Shown piece by piece: positions 20,019 to 30,247 of a DNA stretch of 64,000 nt. The stretch lies in the NCBI GenBank assembly GCA_027484405.1, contig JAIXTA010000141.1:1-64000 (forward strand), given 5' to 3'. The DNA comes from Burkholderiales bacterium. Lineage in GTDB: Bacteria; Pseudomonadota; Gammaproteobacteria; Burkholderiales; Burkholderiaceae_C. The notes under the pieces are model-generated. The model did no database searches. It was not told the origin of the DNA and saw only the letters and a program-made list of their open reading frames with translations. The first letter of the stretch is position 1. Every line of letters begins with the position of its first letter. The translations under genes and the position numbers were made by a program.

Positions 20019-21392
20019 ATGGACTTGAGCAACCCCACCCGGCACATCGCCGTCTACCAACGCCGCCGCGCCGCCCTTCTGGCGCAGATGCAGGCCGCAG
20101 GCGGCGGCATCGCCGTCATCGAAACCGCACCGGAGTTGCACCGCAACGCCGACAGCGAGTTCCCCTACCGCTTCGACAGCAACTTCTACTACCTGACCGG
20201 CTTTTCCGAACCCGGCGCCGCCCTCGTGCTGATTGCGGGCGATGGATCCAGAACCGCACCGCAGAGCATCCTGTTCTGCCGCGAAAAGAACGAAGAACGC
20301 GAGATCTGGGACGGCTACCGCCATGGTCCGGTCGCCGCGCGCGAGCTCTTCGGTTTCACTGCCGCACACGACATCGAAAGCTTCGAGACCAAGCTCAAGG
20401 AGCTGATGGCCAATCAGCCCACGGTCTGGGCCCTGATGGGCGCGGGGCTCGACGGGCGGATCGCCAAGGGCATCGAACTGCTGCGCGAACGCAGCCGCAA
20501 CGGACAGCTCGCCCCCACGAGCCTGCGCGATCTCGCCCCGCTGCTGGGCGAAATGCGCCTGATCAAGGATGCGCACGAACTCGCCATCATGCGCGAGGCC
20601 GGCCGCATCTCTGCCGCCGCGCACGTGCGCGCCATGCGTGCCTGCAAGCCCGGCCTGCGCGAATACCACCTCGAGGCCGAGCTGCTCTACGAATTCCGCC
20701 GCCAGGGCGCCGAGAGCCCGGCCTACACCAGCATCGTCGGCACGGGCGCCAACAGCTGCATCCTGCACTATCGCGCTGGCAACACCGAGATCCGGAACGG
20801 AGACGTGGTGCTGATCGACGCCGGCTGCGAGCTGCACGGCTACGCCAGCGACATCACCCGCACCTTCCCGGCCAACGGCAAGTTCACGGGCGAGCAGAAG
20901 GCCATCTACGAGCTGGTGCTCGCTGCGCAGGAGGCCTCGATTGCCGCGGTGCGCAGCGGTCGGCGCTTCTCCGACTACCACGAGGCGTCCGTCCGCACCC
21001 TGACCGACGGGCTCATCCAGCTCAAGCTGCTGGAAGGCAGCGTGGACGGCGCGATCGAGTCGCTCGCCTACCGTCGCTTCTACATGCACGGCGCCGGCCA
21101 TTGGCTCGGCCTCGATGTACATGACGCTGGCGAATACATGGACGTCAACGCGCCCTACAACTCCGAGGCGCCCGAAGCGAAGCGCCGCGCCCGCCGCCTG
21201 CTGGCCCCGGGCATGGTGGTCACGGTCGAGCCCGGCCTCTACATCCGCCCGGCCAAGGACGTGCCCGAGGGCTTCTGGAACATCGGCGTGCGCATCGAGG
21301 ACGACATCGTCGTCACAGAGACCGGCCATGAGAACCTCACGCGCGGCGTGCCGGTGACGGTGGCGGAGATCGAGGCCCTGATGCGCTCATGA
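20019..21392 (+). CDS. pepP: Xaa-Pro aminopeptidase
   Basis: RNADSEFPYRFDSNFYYLTGFSEP, SIVGTGANSCILHYRAGN, GAGHWLGLDVHDAGEY, MVVTVEPGLYI. Confidence 0.95.
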   Translation: MDLSNPTRHIAVYQRRRAALLAQMQAAGGGIAVIETAPELHRNADSEFPYRFDSNFYYLTGFSEPGAALVLIAGDGSRTAPQSILFCREKNEEREIWDGYRHGPVAARELFGFTAAHDIESFETKLKELMANQPTVWALMGAGLDGRIAKGIELLRERSRNGQLAPTSLRDLAPLLGEMRLIKDAHELAIMREAGRISAAAHVRAMRACKPGLREYHLEAELLYEFRRQGAESPAYTSIVGTGANSCILHYRAGNTEIRNGDVVLIDAGCELHGYASDITRTFPANGKFTGEQKAIYELVLAAQEASIAAVRSGRRFSDYHEASVRTLTDGLIQLKLLEGSVDGAIESLAYRRFYMHGAGHWLGLDVHDAGEYMDVNAPYNSEAPEAKRRARRLLAPGMVVTVEPGLYIRPAKDVPEGFWNIGVRIEDDIVVTETGHENLTRGVPVTVAEIEALMRS

Positions 21393-21439
21393 GCAGCTGC
21401 GTCGCGCCTTCCGGCGCAACGCGCGTTGCTCATTTTTTA
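21391..21439 (+). terminator. probable rho-independent terminator after pepP
   Basis: gagcagctgcgtcgcgcc ttcc ggcgcaacgcgcgttgctc followed by atttttta. Confidence 0.65.
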
Positions 21440-21509
21440 GGCAGCCGGGTGGTATAGTGCGCGCCTTCCCGCCCGGCCCCAATCCCCCTTCTCTGCATCT
21501 GTCTGCGCC

Positions 21510-22517
21510 ATGCGCATTGGCCCTCATGTGCTGCCCAACAACGTGTTCGTCGCGCCCATGGCCGGCGTCACGGATCGGCCATTCCGCCAGCTGTGCAAGC
21601 AGCTGGGCGCGGGCTATGCGGTCAGCGAGATGGCGGCGAGCAACCCCAAGCTCTGGGCCACCGACAAGACCACGCGCCGCCTGAACCATGCGGGCGAGAT
21701 TGCGCCCGTGGCCGTGCAGATTGCCGGCAGCGACCCCGCCATGCTGGCCGAGGCCGCCAGGTTCAACGTGGACAAGGGCGCAGCGATCATCGACATCAAC
21801 ATGGGCTGCCCGGCCAAGAAGGTCTGCAATGTGGCCTGCGGCAGCGCCCTGCTGCGCGACGAACCCCTGGTGGCGCGCCTGCTGGATGCCGTGGTGCGCG
21901 CGGTGGATGTGCCGGTGACCCTGAAGTTCCGCACCGGCTGGGACCGCAGCCATCGCAATGCGCTGACCATCGCCCGCATGGCGCAGGAGGCCGGCATTGC
22001 CATGCTGACCCTGCATGGCCGCACGCGCGCCGATCTCTACACCGGCCAGGCCGAGTACGAGACCATCGCTGCGGTGAAGTCTGCCGTGTCCATTCCGGTC
22101 GTGGCCAACGGCGACATCGACTCGCCACAGAAGGCCAAGCACGTCCTCGCCGCCACGGGTGCCGACGCCGTGATGATCGGCCGCGCCGGCCAGGGTCGCC
22201 CGTGGATCTACGGCCAGGTGGCGCACTACCTCGCCACCGGTGAACTGAAGCCCGACCCCAAGCCCTCGGCCATCAAGCCCATCCTGCTCGAACACCTCGA
22301 GGCGCACTACGCCTTCTATGGCGAGTTCATGGGCGTACGTACCGCGCGCAAGCACATCGGCTGGTACACCGAGGGCCTGGTGGGCAGCGATGCCTTCTGG
22401 CAGCGCCTCACCCCCATTGAAGACACGCAGGCCCAGTGGCAAGCGGTGTCTGACTACTTCGACGAGCTCATTGCCGCAGGCGATGAGCTTCGCTACACAC
22501 TCGATCAAGCTGCATGA
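21510..22517 (+). CDS. dusB: tRNA-dihydrouridine synthase B
   Basis: APMAGVTDRPFRQLCKQLGAGYAVSEM, DINMGCPAKKVCNVACGSALL, VTLKFRTGWD; followed by fis with overlapping start. Confidence 0.96.
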   Translation: MRIGPHVLPNNVFVAPMAGVTDRPFRQLCKQLGAGYAVSEMAASNPKLWATDKTTRRLNHAGEIAPVAVQIAGSDPAMLAEAARFNVDKGAAIIDINMGCPAKKVCNVACGSALLRDEPLVARLLDAVVRAVDVPVTLKFRTGWDRSHRNALTIARMAQEAGIAMLTLHGRTRADLYTGQAEYETIAAVKSAVSIPVVANGDIDSPQKAKHVLAATGADAVMIGRAGQGRPWIYGQVAHYLATGELKPDPKPSAIKPILLEHLEAHYAFYGEFMGVRTARKHIGWYTEGLVGSDAFWQRLTPIEDTQAQWQAVSDYFDELIAAGDELRYTLDQAA

Positions 22518-22750
22518 GCCATCCCCCCTCCATCGAGGACTGCGTACGCCGCAACCTCGACAAGTTCTTCCGTGATCTTGACGGCGAAGACGTGAGCAAC
22601 GTCTACGACATGGTGATCCGCGCCGCGGAGAAACCCATGCTCGAGGTCGTGATGGACCGCGCCGGCGGCAACCAGAGCCTGGCAGCGCAAATGCTCGGCA
22701 TCAACCGCAACACGCTGCGCAAGAAGCTCACGGACCACGGCCTGCTCTGA
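22514..22750 (+). CDS. fis: Fis-family DNA-binding protein
   Basis: C-terminal HTH LEVVMDRAGGNQSLAAQMLGINRNTLRKKLTDHGLL. Confidence 0.95.
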   Translation: MSHPPSIEDCVRRNLDKFFRDLDGEDVSNVYDMVIRAAEKPMLEVVMDRAGGNQSLAAQMLGINRNTLRKKLTDHGLL

Positions 22751-23649
22751 TGCGCCCCTCCTCCAACCTGCCGGACCTCACCCAGATCGACGCGCTCACC
22801 GAGCGGCTCGATGCCATCTCGCGCCGCTATGCGGAGCACTTCGGCTTTGATCGCAGCGACAGCTGGTACCTGCTCAAGCTGCAGGAGGAGCTGGGCGAGC
22901 TGACTCAGGCGGCACTGAAAATGCAGGGCCAGGCGCGCACCCGCGGCCAGAGCGCCGATGCGCTGCGGACCACCTTCGAGAACGAATTTGCCGATGTGCT
23001 CGGTCAGCTGCTGCTGCTCGGGCGGCACCATGGCATCGACGTGGCCGCCGCGCTGCAGCGCAAGTGGCTGAAGTGGGCTGACCGGCATGAGCGCCACGGC
23101 AGCTTCCGCCTGGAGACCGAGCGCCTGGTCGTGCGCAGCTTCAAGCTCGACGACGTCGATGCCCTGCACGCCTACCGCAACGACCCGGCCATTGCCCGCT
23201 ACCAGGCCTGGAGCCTGCCCTACAGCCGCACCAATGCCGCCCAGCTGGTGGCCGACATGTTCGAGCTGCACGAGCCTCTGCGCGGCCAGTGGAACCAGTT
23301 TGCGGTGGAGCGCAAGGATGCACCCGGCTTGATCGGCGATGTGGCCGTGAACCTGGATGCCGAGGGCGACACGGCCGAGATCGGCTTCACCTTCGCCCGC
23401 GAGCATCATGGCCTGGGCTATGCCCGCGAGGCGGTGCGCGCCCTGCTGGGCGAGCTGTTCGGCGCGCTCGATCTGCGCCGTGCGATTGCCATCATCGATG
23501 AGCGCAACGTGCCTGCGCTGAACCTGCTGGAGCACCTGGGCTGGCGGCGTGAGGCGCACTTCCGCGGCAGCTGGCCACGCGAAGACGGCCAGTGGGCCGA
23601 CGAACTGCAGTACGCGCTGCTGCGCAGCGAATACCTCGAACAACTCTGA
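22750..23649 (+). CDS. MazG-like nucleotide pyrophosphohydrolase domain fused to GNAT N-acetyltransferase
   Basis: MazG EExxE...ExxD pattern ([15 protein letters not shown]...[15 protein letters not shown]), then [27 protein letters not shown]...[32 protein letters not shown]. Confidence 0.8.
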   Translation: MRPSSNLPDLTQIDALTERLDAISRRYAEHFGFDRSDSWYLLKLQEELGELTQAALKMQGQARTRGQSADALRTTFENEFADVLGQLLLLGRHHGIDVAAALQRKWLKWADRHERHGSFRLETERLVVRSFKLDDVDALHAYRNDPAIARYQAWSLPYSRTNAAQLVADMFELHEPLRGQWNQFAVERKDAPGLIGDVAVNLDAEGDTAEIGFTFAREHHGLGYAREAVRALLGELFGALDLRRAIAIIDERNVPALNLLEHLGWRREAHFRGSWPREDGQWADELQYALLRSEYLEQL

Positions 23650-23680
23650 CGCTTTTCACAACCATTCCGGAACCGACCGC

Positions 23681-25261
23681 ATGACCATCCAAACCGCCCT
23701 GCTCTCCGTCTCCGACAAGACCGGCGTGCTCGAATTTGCCCGCGCCCTTCACGGCCTGGGCGTGAAGCTCATCTCCACCGGCGGCACAGCCAAGCTGCTG
23801 GCTGACAACGGCCTGCCCGTCACCGAGATCAGCCAGCACACGGGCTTTCCGGAAATGCTCGACGGCCGCGTGAAGACCCTGCACCCCACCGTGCACGGTG
23901 GCCTGCTGGCACGCCGTGACCTGCCGGCGCACATGGACACCATCAAGGCGCACGGCATCCCGACCATCGATCTCGTCGTGGTCAACCTGTATCCGTTCGA
24001 GGCCACCATCAGCAAGCCGGGCGTGAGCTTTGAAGACGCCATCGAGAACATCGACATCGGCGGCCCCGCCATGCTGCGCTCCTCGGCCAAGAACCACCAT
24101 GGCGTGACGGTCGTGATCGATCCGGCCGACTACGCCACCGTGCTCGAGGAAATGAAGGCCCACGGCGGCGCCACTACCTACGCGACGCGCCTGGCCCTGG
24201 CCAAGAAGGTATTTGCCCACACCGCCCGCTACGACGGCATGATCGCCAACTTCCTGACGCGCCTCTCCAATGACGGCAGCACCGACAACGCACGCGCCTA
24301 CCCGGACGTGCTCACCGTGCAGTTCAAGAAGGTGCAGGACATGCGCTACGGCGAGAACCCGCATCAGAGCGCTGCCTTCTATGAAGACGTGCTGACCGCG
24401 GGCGTGCCCAAGGGCCTGCTGGCCGGCTACACCCAGCTGCAGGGCAAGGAACTGTCCTACAACAACATCGCCGATGCGGATGCCGCCTGGGAGTGCGTGC
24501 GCCAGTTCACCGAAGAGCCGGCCTGCGTCATCATCAAGCACGCCAACCCTTGCGGCGTGGCGATTGCCGACAGCCCCCTGGCCGCCTACCAGAAGGCCTT
24601 CAAGACCGACACCACCAGCGCCTTCGGCGGCATCATCGCCTTCAACCGCCCGGTGGACGCCGCCTGCGCCGAGGCCGTGAGCAAGCAGTTTGCCGAGGTC
24701 ATCATCGCCCCGGCCTTTGACGACGCCGCGCGCGCCGTGTTCGCCACCAAGCAGAACCTGCGCCTGATGACCGTGAGCCTGGGCGATGGCCATAACCCGC
24801 TCGACATCAAGCGTGTGGGCGGCGGCATTCTGGCGCAGTCGCCAGACACCCGCACCATGAGCGAATCTGAACTCAAGGTCGTGACCACACTGGCCCCCAC
24901 CAAGGACCAGCTGCGCGATCTGCTGTTTGCCTGGCGCGTGGCCAAGTTCGTCAAGAGCAATGCCATCGTCTTCTGCAAGGACGGCATGACCGTGGGCGTG
25001 GGCGCCGGCCAGATGAGCCGCGTGGACAGCGCGCGCATCGCCGCCATCAAGGCCGCCAACGCCGGCCTGGAGATCAAGGGCAGCGTGGTGGCGTCGGATG
25101 CCTTCTTCCCATTCCGCGACGGTCTGGATGTGCTGGCCGACGCCGGTGCGGTGGCCGTGATCCAGCCCGGTGGCTCCATGCGCGACGAGGAAGTGATCGC
25201 TGCGGCCAACGAGCGTGGGGTGGCGATGGTGCTGACCGGCGTGCGGCACTTCCGGCACTGA
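23681..25261 (+). CDS. purH: bifunctional AICAR transformylase / IMP cyclohydrolase
   Basis: [79 protein letters not shown]. Confidence 0.97.
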   Translation: MTIQTALLSVSDKTGVLEFARALHGLGVKLISTGGTAKLLADNGLPVTEISQHTGFPEMLDGRVKTLHPTVHGGLLARRDLPAHMDTIKAHGIPTIDLVVVNLYPFEATISKPGVSFEDAIENIDIGGPAMLRSSAKNHHGVTVVIDPADYATVLEEMKAHGGATTYATRLALAKKVFAHTARYDGMIANFLTRLSNDGSTDNARAYPDVLTVQFKKVQDMRYGENPHQSAAFYEDVLTAGVPKGLLAGYTQLQGKELSYNNIADADAAWECVRQFTEEPACVIIKHANPCGVAIADSPLAAYQKAFKTDTTSAFGGIIAFNRPVDAACAEAVSKQFAEVIIAPAFDDAARAVFATKQNLRLMTVSLGDGHNPLDIKRVGGGILAQSPDTRTMSESELKVVTTLAPTKDQLRDLLFAWRVAKFVKSNAIVFCKDGMTVGVGAGQMSRVDSARIAAIKAANAGLEIKGSVVASDAFFPFRDGLDVLADAGAVAVIQPGGSMRDEEVIAAANERGVAMVLTGVRHFRH

Positions 25262-25280
25262 TCGGCACCGGACGATCCCC

Positions 25281-26492
25281 ATGAGCAAGCGCCGCTGGCC
25301 CGCGCTGCGTCGCGTCGAAGCCGCCGCGGAAACCTCGGTTGAGGTCCGCGATACGGTGACGCAGCGCCTGACCATCGGCTTCACTGCCTGCCTGCTGCTG
25401 CTCCTGATCCTGAGCGCAACCAGCTACTGGCTGCTGCGCCAGGTGATCGACGAGCAGCGGGCCTCGGCCACGGTCATCAGCGTGGCCGCCAAACAGGTGA
25501 CCTATGCCAGCCGCGTGGCCCTGTTCGGGCTGGACTACAGCGTGGCGCCCACCGACGCCACGCGCGAGCTGCTGCTCAATTCGATCAACGAGATGGAGTA
25601 CGCCCACCTCTCGCTGGTCGACCCGAATCACCCCAGCCGCTTCACGAGCAAGCTCAGCCCGGCCCTGCGCGCCATCTACTTCGACAAGCCTTTTGAACTG
25701 GACGCCTCGCTGCGTAAGTTCGTGGCTGACGCACGCGAGCTGGCCGAGTTTCCGGACCGCGACCTGATTGCCTACCGCCTGCGTGACGACGCCACTGAAC
25801 ATCTCGCGGTGCGGATGGAACGTGCGGTGGCGCAGTACACCGCCGAAGCCGAGCAGCGCGTGGACCGCATGGCACTGGCTGCCGGCCTGAACCTGGCGGC
25901 CGTGCTGATCACCCTGGTCTTCGAGGCCTTCGTGATCTTCCGGCCCATGCTGCGCTATGTGCAGAACGCCGTGCACCGCCTCGTGCGATGGGCCACACAG
26001 GATGCCCTGACTGGTCTGCTCAACCGCCGCGGCTTCTTCGATGAGTGCCTGCGCCTGCTCGCCCGCACCTGCGCGCAGCAGCCGGTCTGCGTCGTGCTGC
26101 TGGACATGGACCACTTCAAGCAGATCAATGACCGCCACGGACACGCCGCGGGAGATCGCGTGATTGCCGAGGTCGGATCGGTGATCCGCCAGGCCCTGCC
26201 CGAAGGCGCGGTGGCTGCGCGCATTGGCGGCGAGGAACTCTGCGTGGCTTGGCTCGAACCCACTCCCGGCGCAGGCAACGCGCTCGCGCAACGCCTGTAC
26301 GAAAGCCTGTCCGGCTTGAGCGTGCCGCTCGAGGCGGGCGGTTCAGGCTCCCCGCTGACTGTCAGTGCCAGCGTGGGCGCATTCGTCGGGTATCTGCCGG
26401 GCAAGCCGATTGACGCCTACATCCAGCAGGCCGACGACGCGATGTACGCCGCCAAGGCTGCGGGGCGGAACACGCTGCGGTTTGCGGCCTGA
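25281..26492 (+). CDS. diguanylate cyclase-like GGDEF protein with membrane-anchored N-terminal sensor region
   Basis: Two TM segments; DALTGLLNRRGFFDECLRLL...VVLLDMDHFKQINDRHGHAAGDRVI...AARIGGEELCVAWLE (GGEEL). Confidence 0.88.
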   Translation: MSKRRWPALRRVEAAAETSVEVRDTVTQRLTIGFTACLLLLLILSATSYWLLRQVIDEQRASATVISVAAKQVTYASRVALFGLDYSVAPTDATRELLLNSINEMEYAHLSLVDPNHPSRFTSKLSPALRAIYFDKPFELDASLRKFVADARELAEFPDRDLIAYRLRDDATEHLAVRMERAVAQYTAEAEQRVDRMALAAGLNLAAVLITLVFEAFVIFRPMLRYVQNAVHRLVRWATQDALTGLLNRRGFFDECLRLLARTCAQQPVCVVLLDMDHFKQINDRHGHAAGDRVIAEVGSVIRQALPEGAVAARIGGEELCVAWLEPTPGAGNALAQRLYESLSGLSVPLEAGGSGSPLTVSASVGAFVGYLPGKPIDAYIQQADDAMYAAKAAGRNTLRFAA

Positions 26493-26512
26493 GCGGCAGG
26501 CCGCACGCTCAA

Positions 26513-26770
26513 CTAAACGTCCGAGCCTTCTGCACGCGTGCTGTCCGTCGCCCATCCGGGGCGGATCCAGAGCACCAGTGCCCAGATCACCCAGCCGACC
26601 ACCTGCATGCAGCTAACGATCACGGCAATGGACACGATCCATTGCGCCCAGTTGCGGTCAAACCCCTCGGGTACATCGGCTGCGACCAGGATGAAATGCG
26701 CCATGACCGCACCCAGCAGCAGCCGCAGCCAGAAACACCAGCGCCGCTGCTCCAGGAGCGGCTGAGTCAT
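26513..26770 (-). CDS. small integral membrane protein (two predicted TM segments)
   Basis: FWLRLLLGAVMAHFILVAA...WIVSIAVIVSCMQVVGWVIWALVLWI; start overlaps upstream DUF3501 stop as ATGA. Confidence 0.7.
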   Translation of the reverse strand: MTQPLLEQRRWCFWLRLLLGAVMAHFILVAADVPEGFDRNWAQWIVSIAVIVSCMQVVGWVIWALVLWIRPGWATDSTRAEGSDV

Positions 26771-27363
26771 GCCAGATCCCTCACCAGCGCATTGCGCACC
26801 TCGATCGGCAGCGGGCTCACGGCCTGGCTGTACATCGGGTGATCCACGCCCACCGAAAGCGTCACGCCGTACTTCAGCGCAGCGACCATCTCGTCGGTGA
26901 GTTCGAAGCGCATGAAGTGCACGGCGCTGGTCTTGGTGTCGTTGCTGCGCTCGAGGTCTTCGTCGGCAATCGCATAGACCTTGGCCGAGCCCTCGACCTG
27001 TACCCAGACCTTGTGCTCAATGCCCTTGAGACGCTGCAGCGCCTCCTTGCGCTCGGCCACCTCGGGGTACTCGATCATCATCGTGGCCTTGAGGTTGCGA
27101 CCATCCGGAATCAGCGGGTTGTAGGCGGCCAGCTCATCCAGGATGCCCTGCTCCTCGAAGGTCTTCTCGATGCGCAGCATCTCCTGGATCTGGTAGCGCA
27201 CGGTCAGCTCGTCTTCGAAGATGAGCGTGACATGGTTGCCCACGCTCACGGTGCGCAGCTTCTTGTGCTCGAGCACCTGCTTGCGGAACTCGGGCCGGGC
27301 CTTGGCATAGGCTTCAAGCGTCATCAGCGAATCGCGGGTGATCTTGTTCATGGTCGTGCTCAT
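26767..27363 (-). CDS. DUF3501 family protein
   Basis: MSTTMNKITRDSLMTLEAYAKARPEFRKQVLEHKKLRTVSVGNHVTLIFEDELTVRYQIQEMLRIEKTFEEQGI...; internal ATG at 27363 chosen. Confidence 0.82.
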   Translation of the reverse strand: MSTTMNKITRDSLMTLEAYAKARPEFRKQVLEHKKLRTVSVGNHVTLIFEDELTVRYQIQEMLRIEKTFEEQGILDELAAYNPLIPDGRNLKATMMIEYPEVAERKEALQRLKGIEHKVWVQVEGSAKVYAIADEDLERSNDTKTSAVHFMRFELTDEMVAALKYGVTLSVGVDHPMYSQAVSPLPIEVRNALVRDLA

Positions 27364-27401
27364 GAGGTGCTGCTCTGATGTGTGGAGGATGAGTTGCTGG
27401 T

Positions 27402-28754
27402 TCAGTCGGGCAGGCCGTAGGCCTTGCGCACCAGGGTGATGGGGTGGGCCACTTTGCCGGCGGCGCTGCCCGGCTTCAGTTGCTCCATGCCCTGCTCGAT
27501 GTGATGGCCGGCCAGCGCGCAATCGGAACTCACGTGGTCCGGGGCGGCCTCTTCCATCTGGCGGAAAACAGGCTTGCCGATCTTCATGCTGCGTTCGTGG
27601 AACTCCTTCTTCACGCCCCAGGTGCCGGCATGGCCGGAGCAGCGCTCCACAGTCGTGACCTTGGTGTCCGGGATGCTCTGCAGGAAGTCGCGGGTCTTGA
27701 GACCGATGTTCTGCACGCGCAGATGGCAGCTCACGTGATAGCTGATGTTGCCCAGGCTCTTCGGGAAGTCGGTCTTGAGCAGGCCGTCCTTCTTGCGTGC
27801 TTCCAGATAGTTGAACGGATCCCACACCGCCTTCTGCACGAGCTTGAGCTCTTCGTCCTCAGGGAACATGAGCGGCAATTCCTGCTTGAACATCAGGTTG
27901 CAGCTTGGAATCAGGCCGACGATGGCGTAGCCCTCGAGTGCCAGCTTGGCCAGCTGCGGCACGTTCTTGTCCTTGTTGGCCGCCACGCTGTCCAGGTCGC
28001 CAAGCTCGAGCTTGGGCATGCCGCAGCAGGCCTCCTTCTCGACGATGACGTAGGGAATCGCATTGTGGTCGAGCACCTTCAGGAAGTCGTGGCCGATGCC
28101 CGGCTCGTTGTAGTTCACGTAGCAGGTGGAATACACCGCCACCTTGCCCGGCGTGCGCTCGCCGTTCTTCACAGGGTGCGGCTGGCTCGTTGCAGCGTGG
28201 GTGCGGAACTTTCTTGAGGTGAATTCCGGTACCCAGGCGTCCTTGTGCACGCCGAGCATGTTTTCGCCAAGTTTGCGAACGGCCGGCATCTTGGCCAGCG
28301 CGTTCACGGTCTGGGCCACCACAGGAATGGCTGCGAGCTTGCCGTTGGCATCGGTGTTCGAGAGCTTGATGTCGCGCGACTGCGTGGGCGTGCCCTGCTT
28401 GAACTGCACCGCCTTGGCGCGCAGCATCAGGTGCGGGAAATCCAGGTTCCACGGATGCGGCGGTACGTAGGGGCACTTGGTCATGTAGCAGACGTCGCAC
28501 AGGTAGCACTGGTCGACGACCTTGACGTAGTCCTCCTTCTTGACGCCGTCCATCTCGCCCGTGGGGCCTTCATCGATGAGGTCGAACAGCGTGGGGAAGC
28601 TGCCGCACAGACTCACGCAGCGGCGGCAGCCGTGGCAGATGTCGAACACCCGCTCCATCTCGGCGTTGAGCTTTTCAACGTCCCAGAAATCGGGGTTCTT
28701 CCAGTCGAGCGGATGCCGGGTGGGCGCTTCGAGATTGCCTTCGCGTTGGCTCAT
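27402..28754 (-). CDS. (Fe-S)-binding CCG-domain protein, GlpC/HdrB-like
   Basis: CHGCRRCVSLCGSFP and CYLCDVCYMTKCP cluster motifs plus two CCG-type cysteine regions (EKEACCGMP, VERCSGHAG). Confidence 0.88.
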   Translation of the reverse strand: MSQREGNLEAPTRHPLDWKNPDFWDVEKLNAEMERVFDICHGCRRCVSLCGSFPTLFDLIDEGPTGEMDGVKKEDYVKVVDQCYLCDVCYMTKCPYVPPHPWNLDFPHLMLRAKAVQFKQGTPTQSRDIKLSNTDANGKLAAIPVVAQTVNALAKMPAVRKLGENMLGVHKDAWVPEFTSRKFRTHAATSQPHPVKNGERTPGKVAVYSTCYVNYNEPGIGHDFLKVLDHNAIPYVIVEKEACCGMPKLELGDLDSVAANKDKNVPQLAKLALEGYAIVGLIPSCNLMFKQELPLMFPEDEELKLVQKAVWDPFNYLEARKKDGLLKTDFPKSLGNISYHVSCHLRVQNIGLKTRDFLQSIPDTKVTTVERCSGHAGTWGVKKEFHERSMKIGKPVFRQMEEAAPDHVSSDCALAGHHIEQGMEQLKPGSAAGKVAHPITLVRKAYGLPD

Positions 28755-28820
28755 GGAGGGGCCCTGTTGTTGCTGTTGTGGGTAGCGGCTGAGGTAGTGC
28801 TGTTCAGACGATCAGGATGG

Positions 28821-28888
28821 CTTCTCGCTTGATCCATGCGGGTTTCCAGCCAAAAGTGCCCGGAAACCCGCATGGAGACTGCGAGAAG
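28821..28888. repeat. long palindrome: 14-bp inner stem plus 8-bp outer stem, dispersed intergenic repeat family
   Basis: cttctcgc(28821-28828)...ccatgcgggtttcc(28834-28847)...ggaaacccgcatgg(28862-28875)...gcgagaag(28881-28888), both stems perfect. Confidence 0.9.
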
Positions 28889-28930
28889 GCTCTTGAGATA
28901 TCGAGCCTTCCGCAATCACGGCCGTGAGGC

Positions 28931-29353
28931 TCAGGCGCTCACGGACTCCAGCGCCTTGGCGAACTTGTTGGCGTGGCTGCGCTCGGCCTTGGCCAGGGTC
29001 TCGAACCAGTCGGCGATCTCGTCGAAGCCTTCGTCGCGCGCCTGCTTGGCCATGCCCGGGTACATGTCGGTGTACTCGTGCGTCTCGCCGGCCACGGCGC
29101 TCTTGAGGTTGTCGGCGGTGGAGCCGATCGGCATGTCGGTCGCGGGGTCACCCACCTGGGCCAGGTAGTCGAGGTGCCCGTGCGCGTGTCCGGTCTCGCC
29201 TTCCGCGGTGGAGCGGAACAGCGAAGCCACATCTGCATGGCCTTCGATGTCGGCCTTGTTTGCGAAGTACAGGTAGCGACGGTTGGCCTGCGACTCGCCG
29301 GCGAAGGCGGCCTTCAGGTTCTCGTGGGTCTTCGTACCTTTGAGGGAGGGCAT
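28931..29353 (-). CDS. rubrerythrin-family protein lacking the rubredoxin domain
   Basis: [39 protein letters not shown]...[14 protein letters not shown]...[25 protein letters not shown] 6 nt before the ATG; no CxxC rubredoxin motif. Confidence 0.9.
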   Translation of the reverse strand: MPSLKGTKTHENLKAAFAGESQANRRYLYFANKADIEGHADVASLFRSTAEGETGHAHGHLDYLAQVGDPATDMPIGSTADNLKSAVAGETHEYTDMYPGMAKQARDEGFDEIADWFETLAKAERSHANKFAKALESVSA

Positions 29354-29602
29354 CAACATCTCCTTGTGTTGGGTCGAGCTGGTGCGAAGTGCACCAACGC
29401 AACCGATGCTAGGCAGCGGGCGCACGGCAAACAATTTGAAAATGATGAAGACGCCCATAGCCGCGGGCAAACCCGAAGCTGCAGCGCACCAATCGAACGG
29501 CCCGCAGCACTTGATTGAGAAGCCTTCTCACTTGCATGCCGGTACCGTGCCGCGGCTGCATCGATTTGGACGCCACGCGCAGCCCGGCTACCGTCGCACC
29601 CC

Positions 29603-30166
29603 ATGAGAATTCTCGGCATCGACCCCGGCTCGCGCATCACCGGCTTCGGCGTGGTGGACGTGGACGGCGCACGCGTGAGCTATGTGGCCAGCGGCGTCAT
29701 CCGCACCAGCGAAGGCGAGCTGGCCGAGCGGATCGACGAGATCGTGCACGGCATTGCCGAGGTGGCGCAGACCTACCAGCCCACCTGCGCTGCCATCGAG
29801 CAGGTCTTTGTGAACGTCAACCCCAAGGCCACGCTGATGCTCGGCCAAGCCCGCGGCGCCGCGATTGCGGCACTCGTCCTGGCCAAGCTGCCGGTGACGG
29901 AATACACCGCCCTGCAGGTCAAGCAAAGCGTGGTGGGCTATGGCAAGGCCAAGAAGGAGCAGGTGCAGGAAATGGTCACGCGCCTGCTCAATCTGCCGGG
30001 CACGCCGAGCGCCGATGCGGCCGACGCCCTGGCCTGCGCGCTGGCCCACGCCCACGCAGGCAAGCTGGCCGGCTCGCTCAACACCTTGGCAGCCCAGGCC
30101 GGCGTGCAACTGGGTTTGCGCGGCCGCCGGGGCGATGTCAAGACGCGCCGCGGGCGGCTGGTCTGA
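29603..30166 (+). CDS. ruvC: Holliday junction endodeoxyribonuclease RuvC
   Basis: [22 protein letters not shown]...[25 protein letters not shown]. Confidence 0.97.
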   Translation: MRILGIDPGSRITGFGVVDVDGARVSYVASGVIRTSEGELAERIDEIVHGIAEVAQTYQPTCAAIEQVFVNVNPKATLMLGQARGAAIAALVLAKLPVTEYTALQVKQSVVGYGKAKKEQVQEMVTRLLNLPGTPSADAADALACALAHAHAGKLAGSLNTLAAQAGVQLGLRGRRGDVKTRRGRLV

Positions 30167-30247
30167 GTTCAGCGCCTACGCTGCGCCGCTGCGCGCACAT
30201 GCTGAAATCAGACACTGCACAATGAGTCAGAACACCGAGTCCACACC

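Noticed and set aside
23492-25384. 630-aa reverse-strand ORF
   Set aside because: Antisense to purH.
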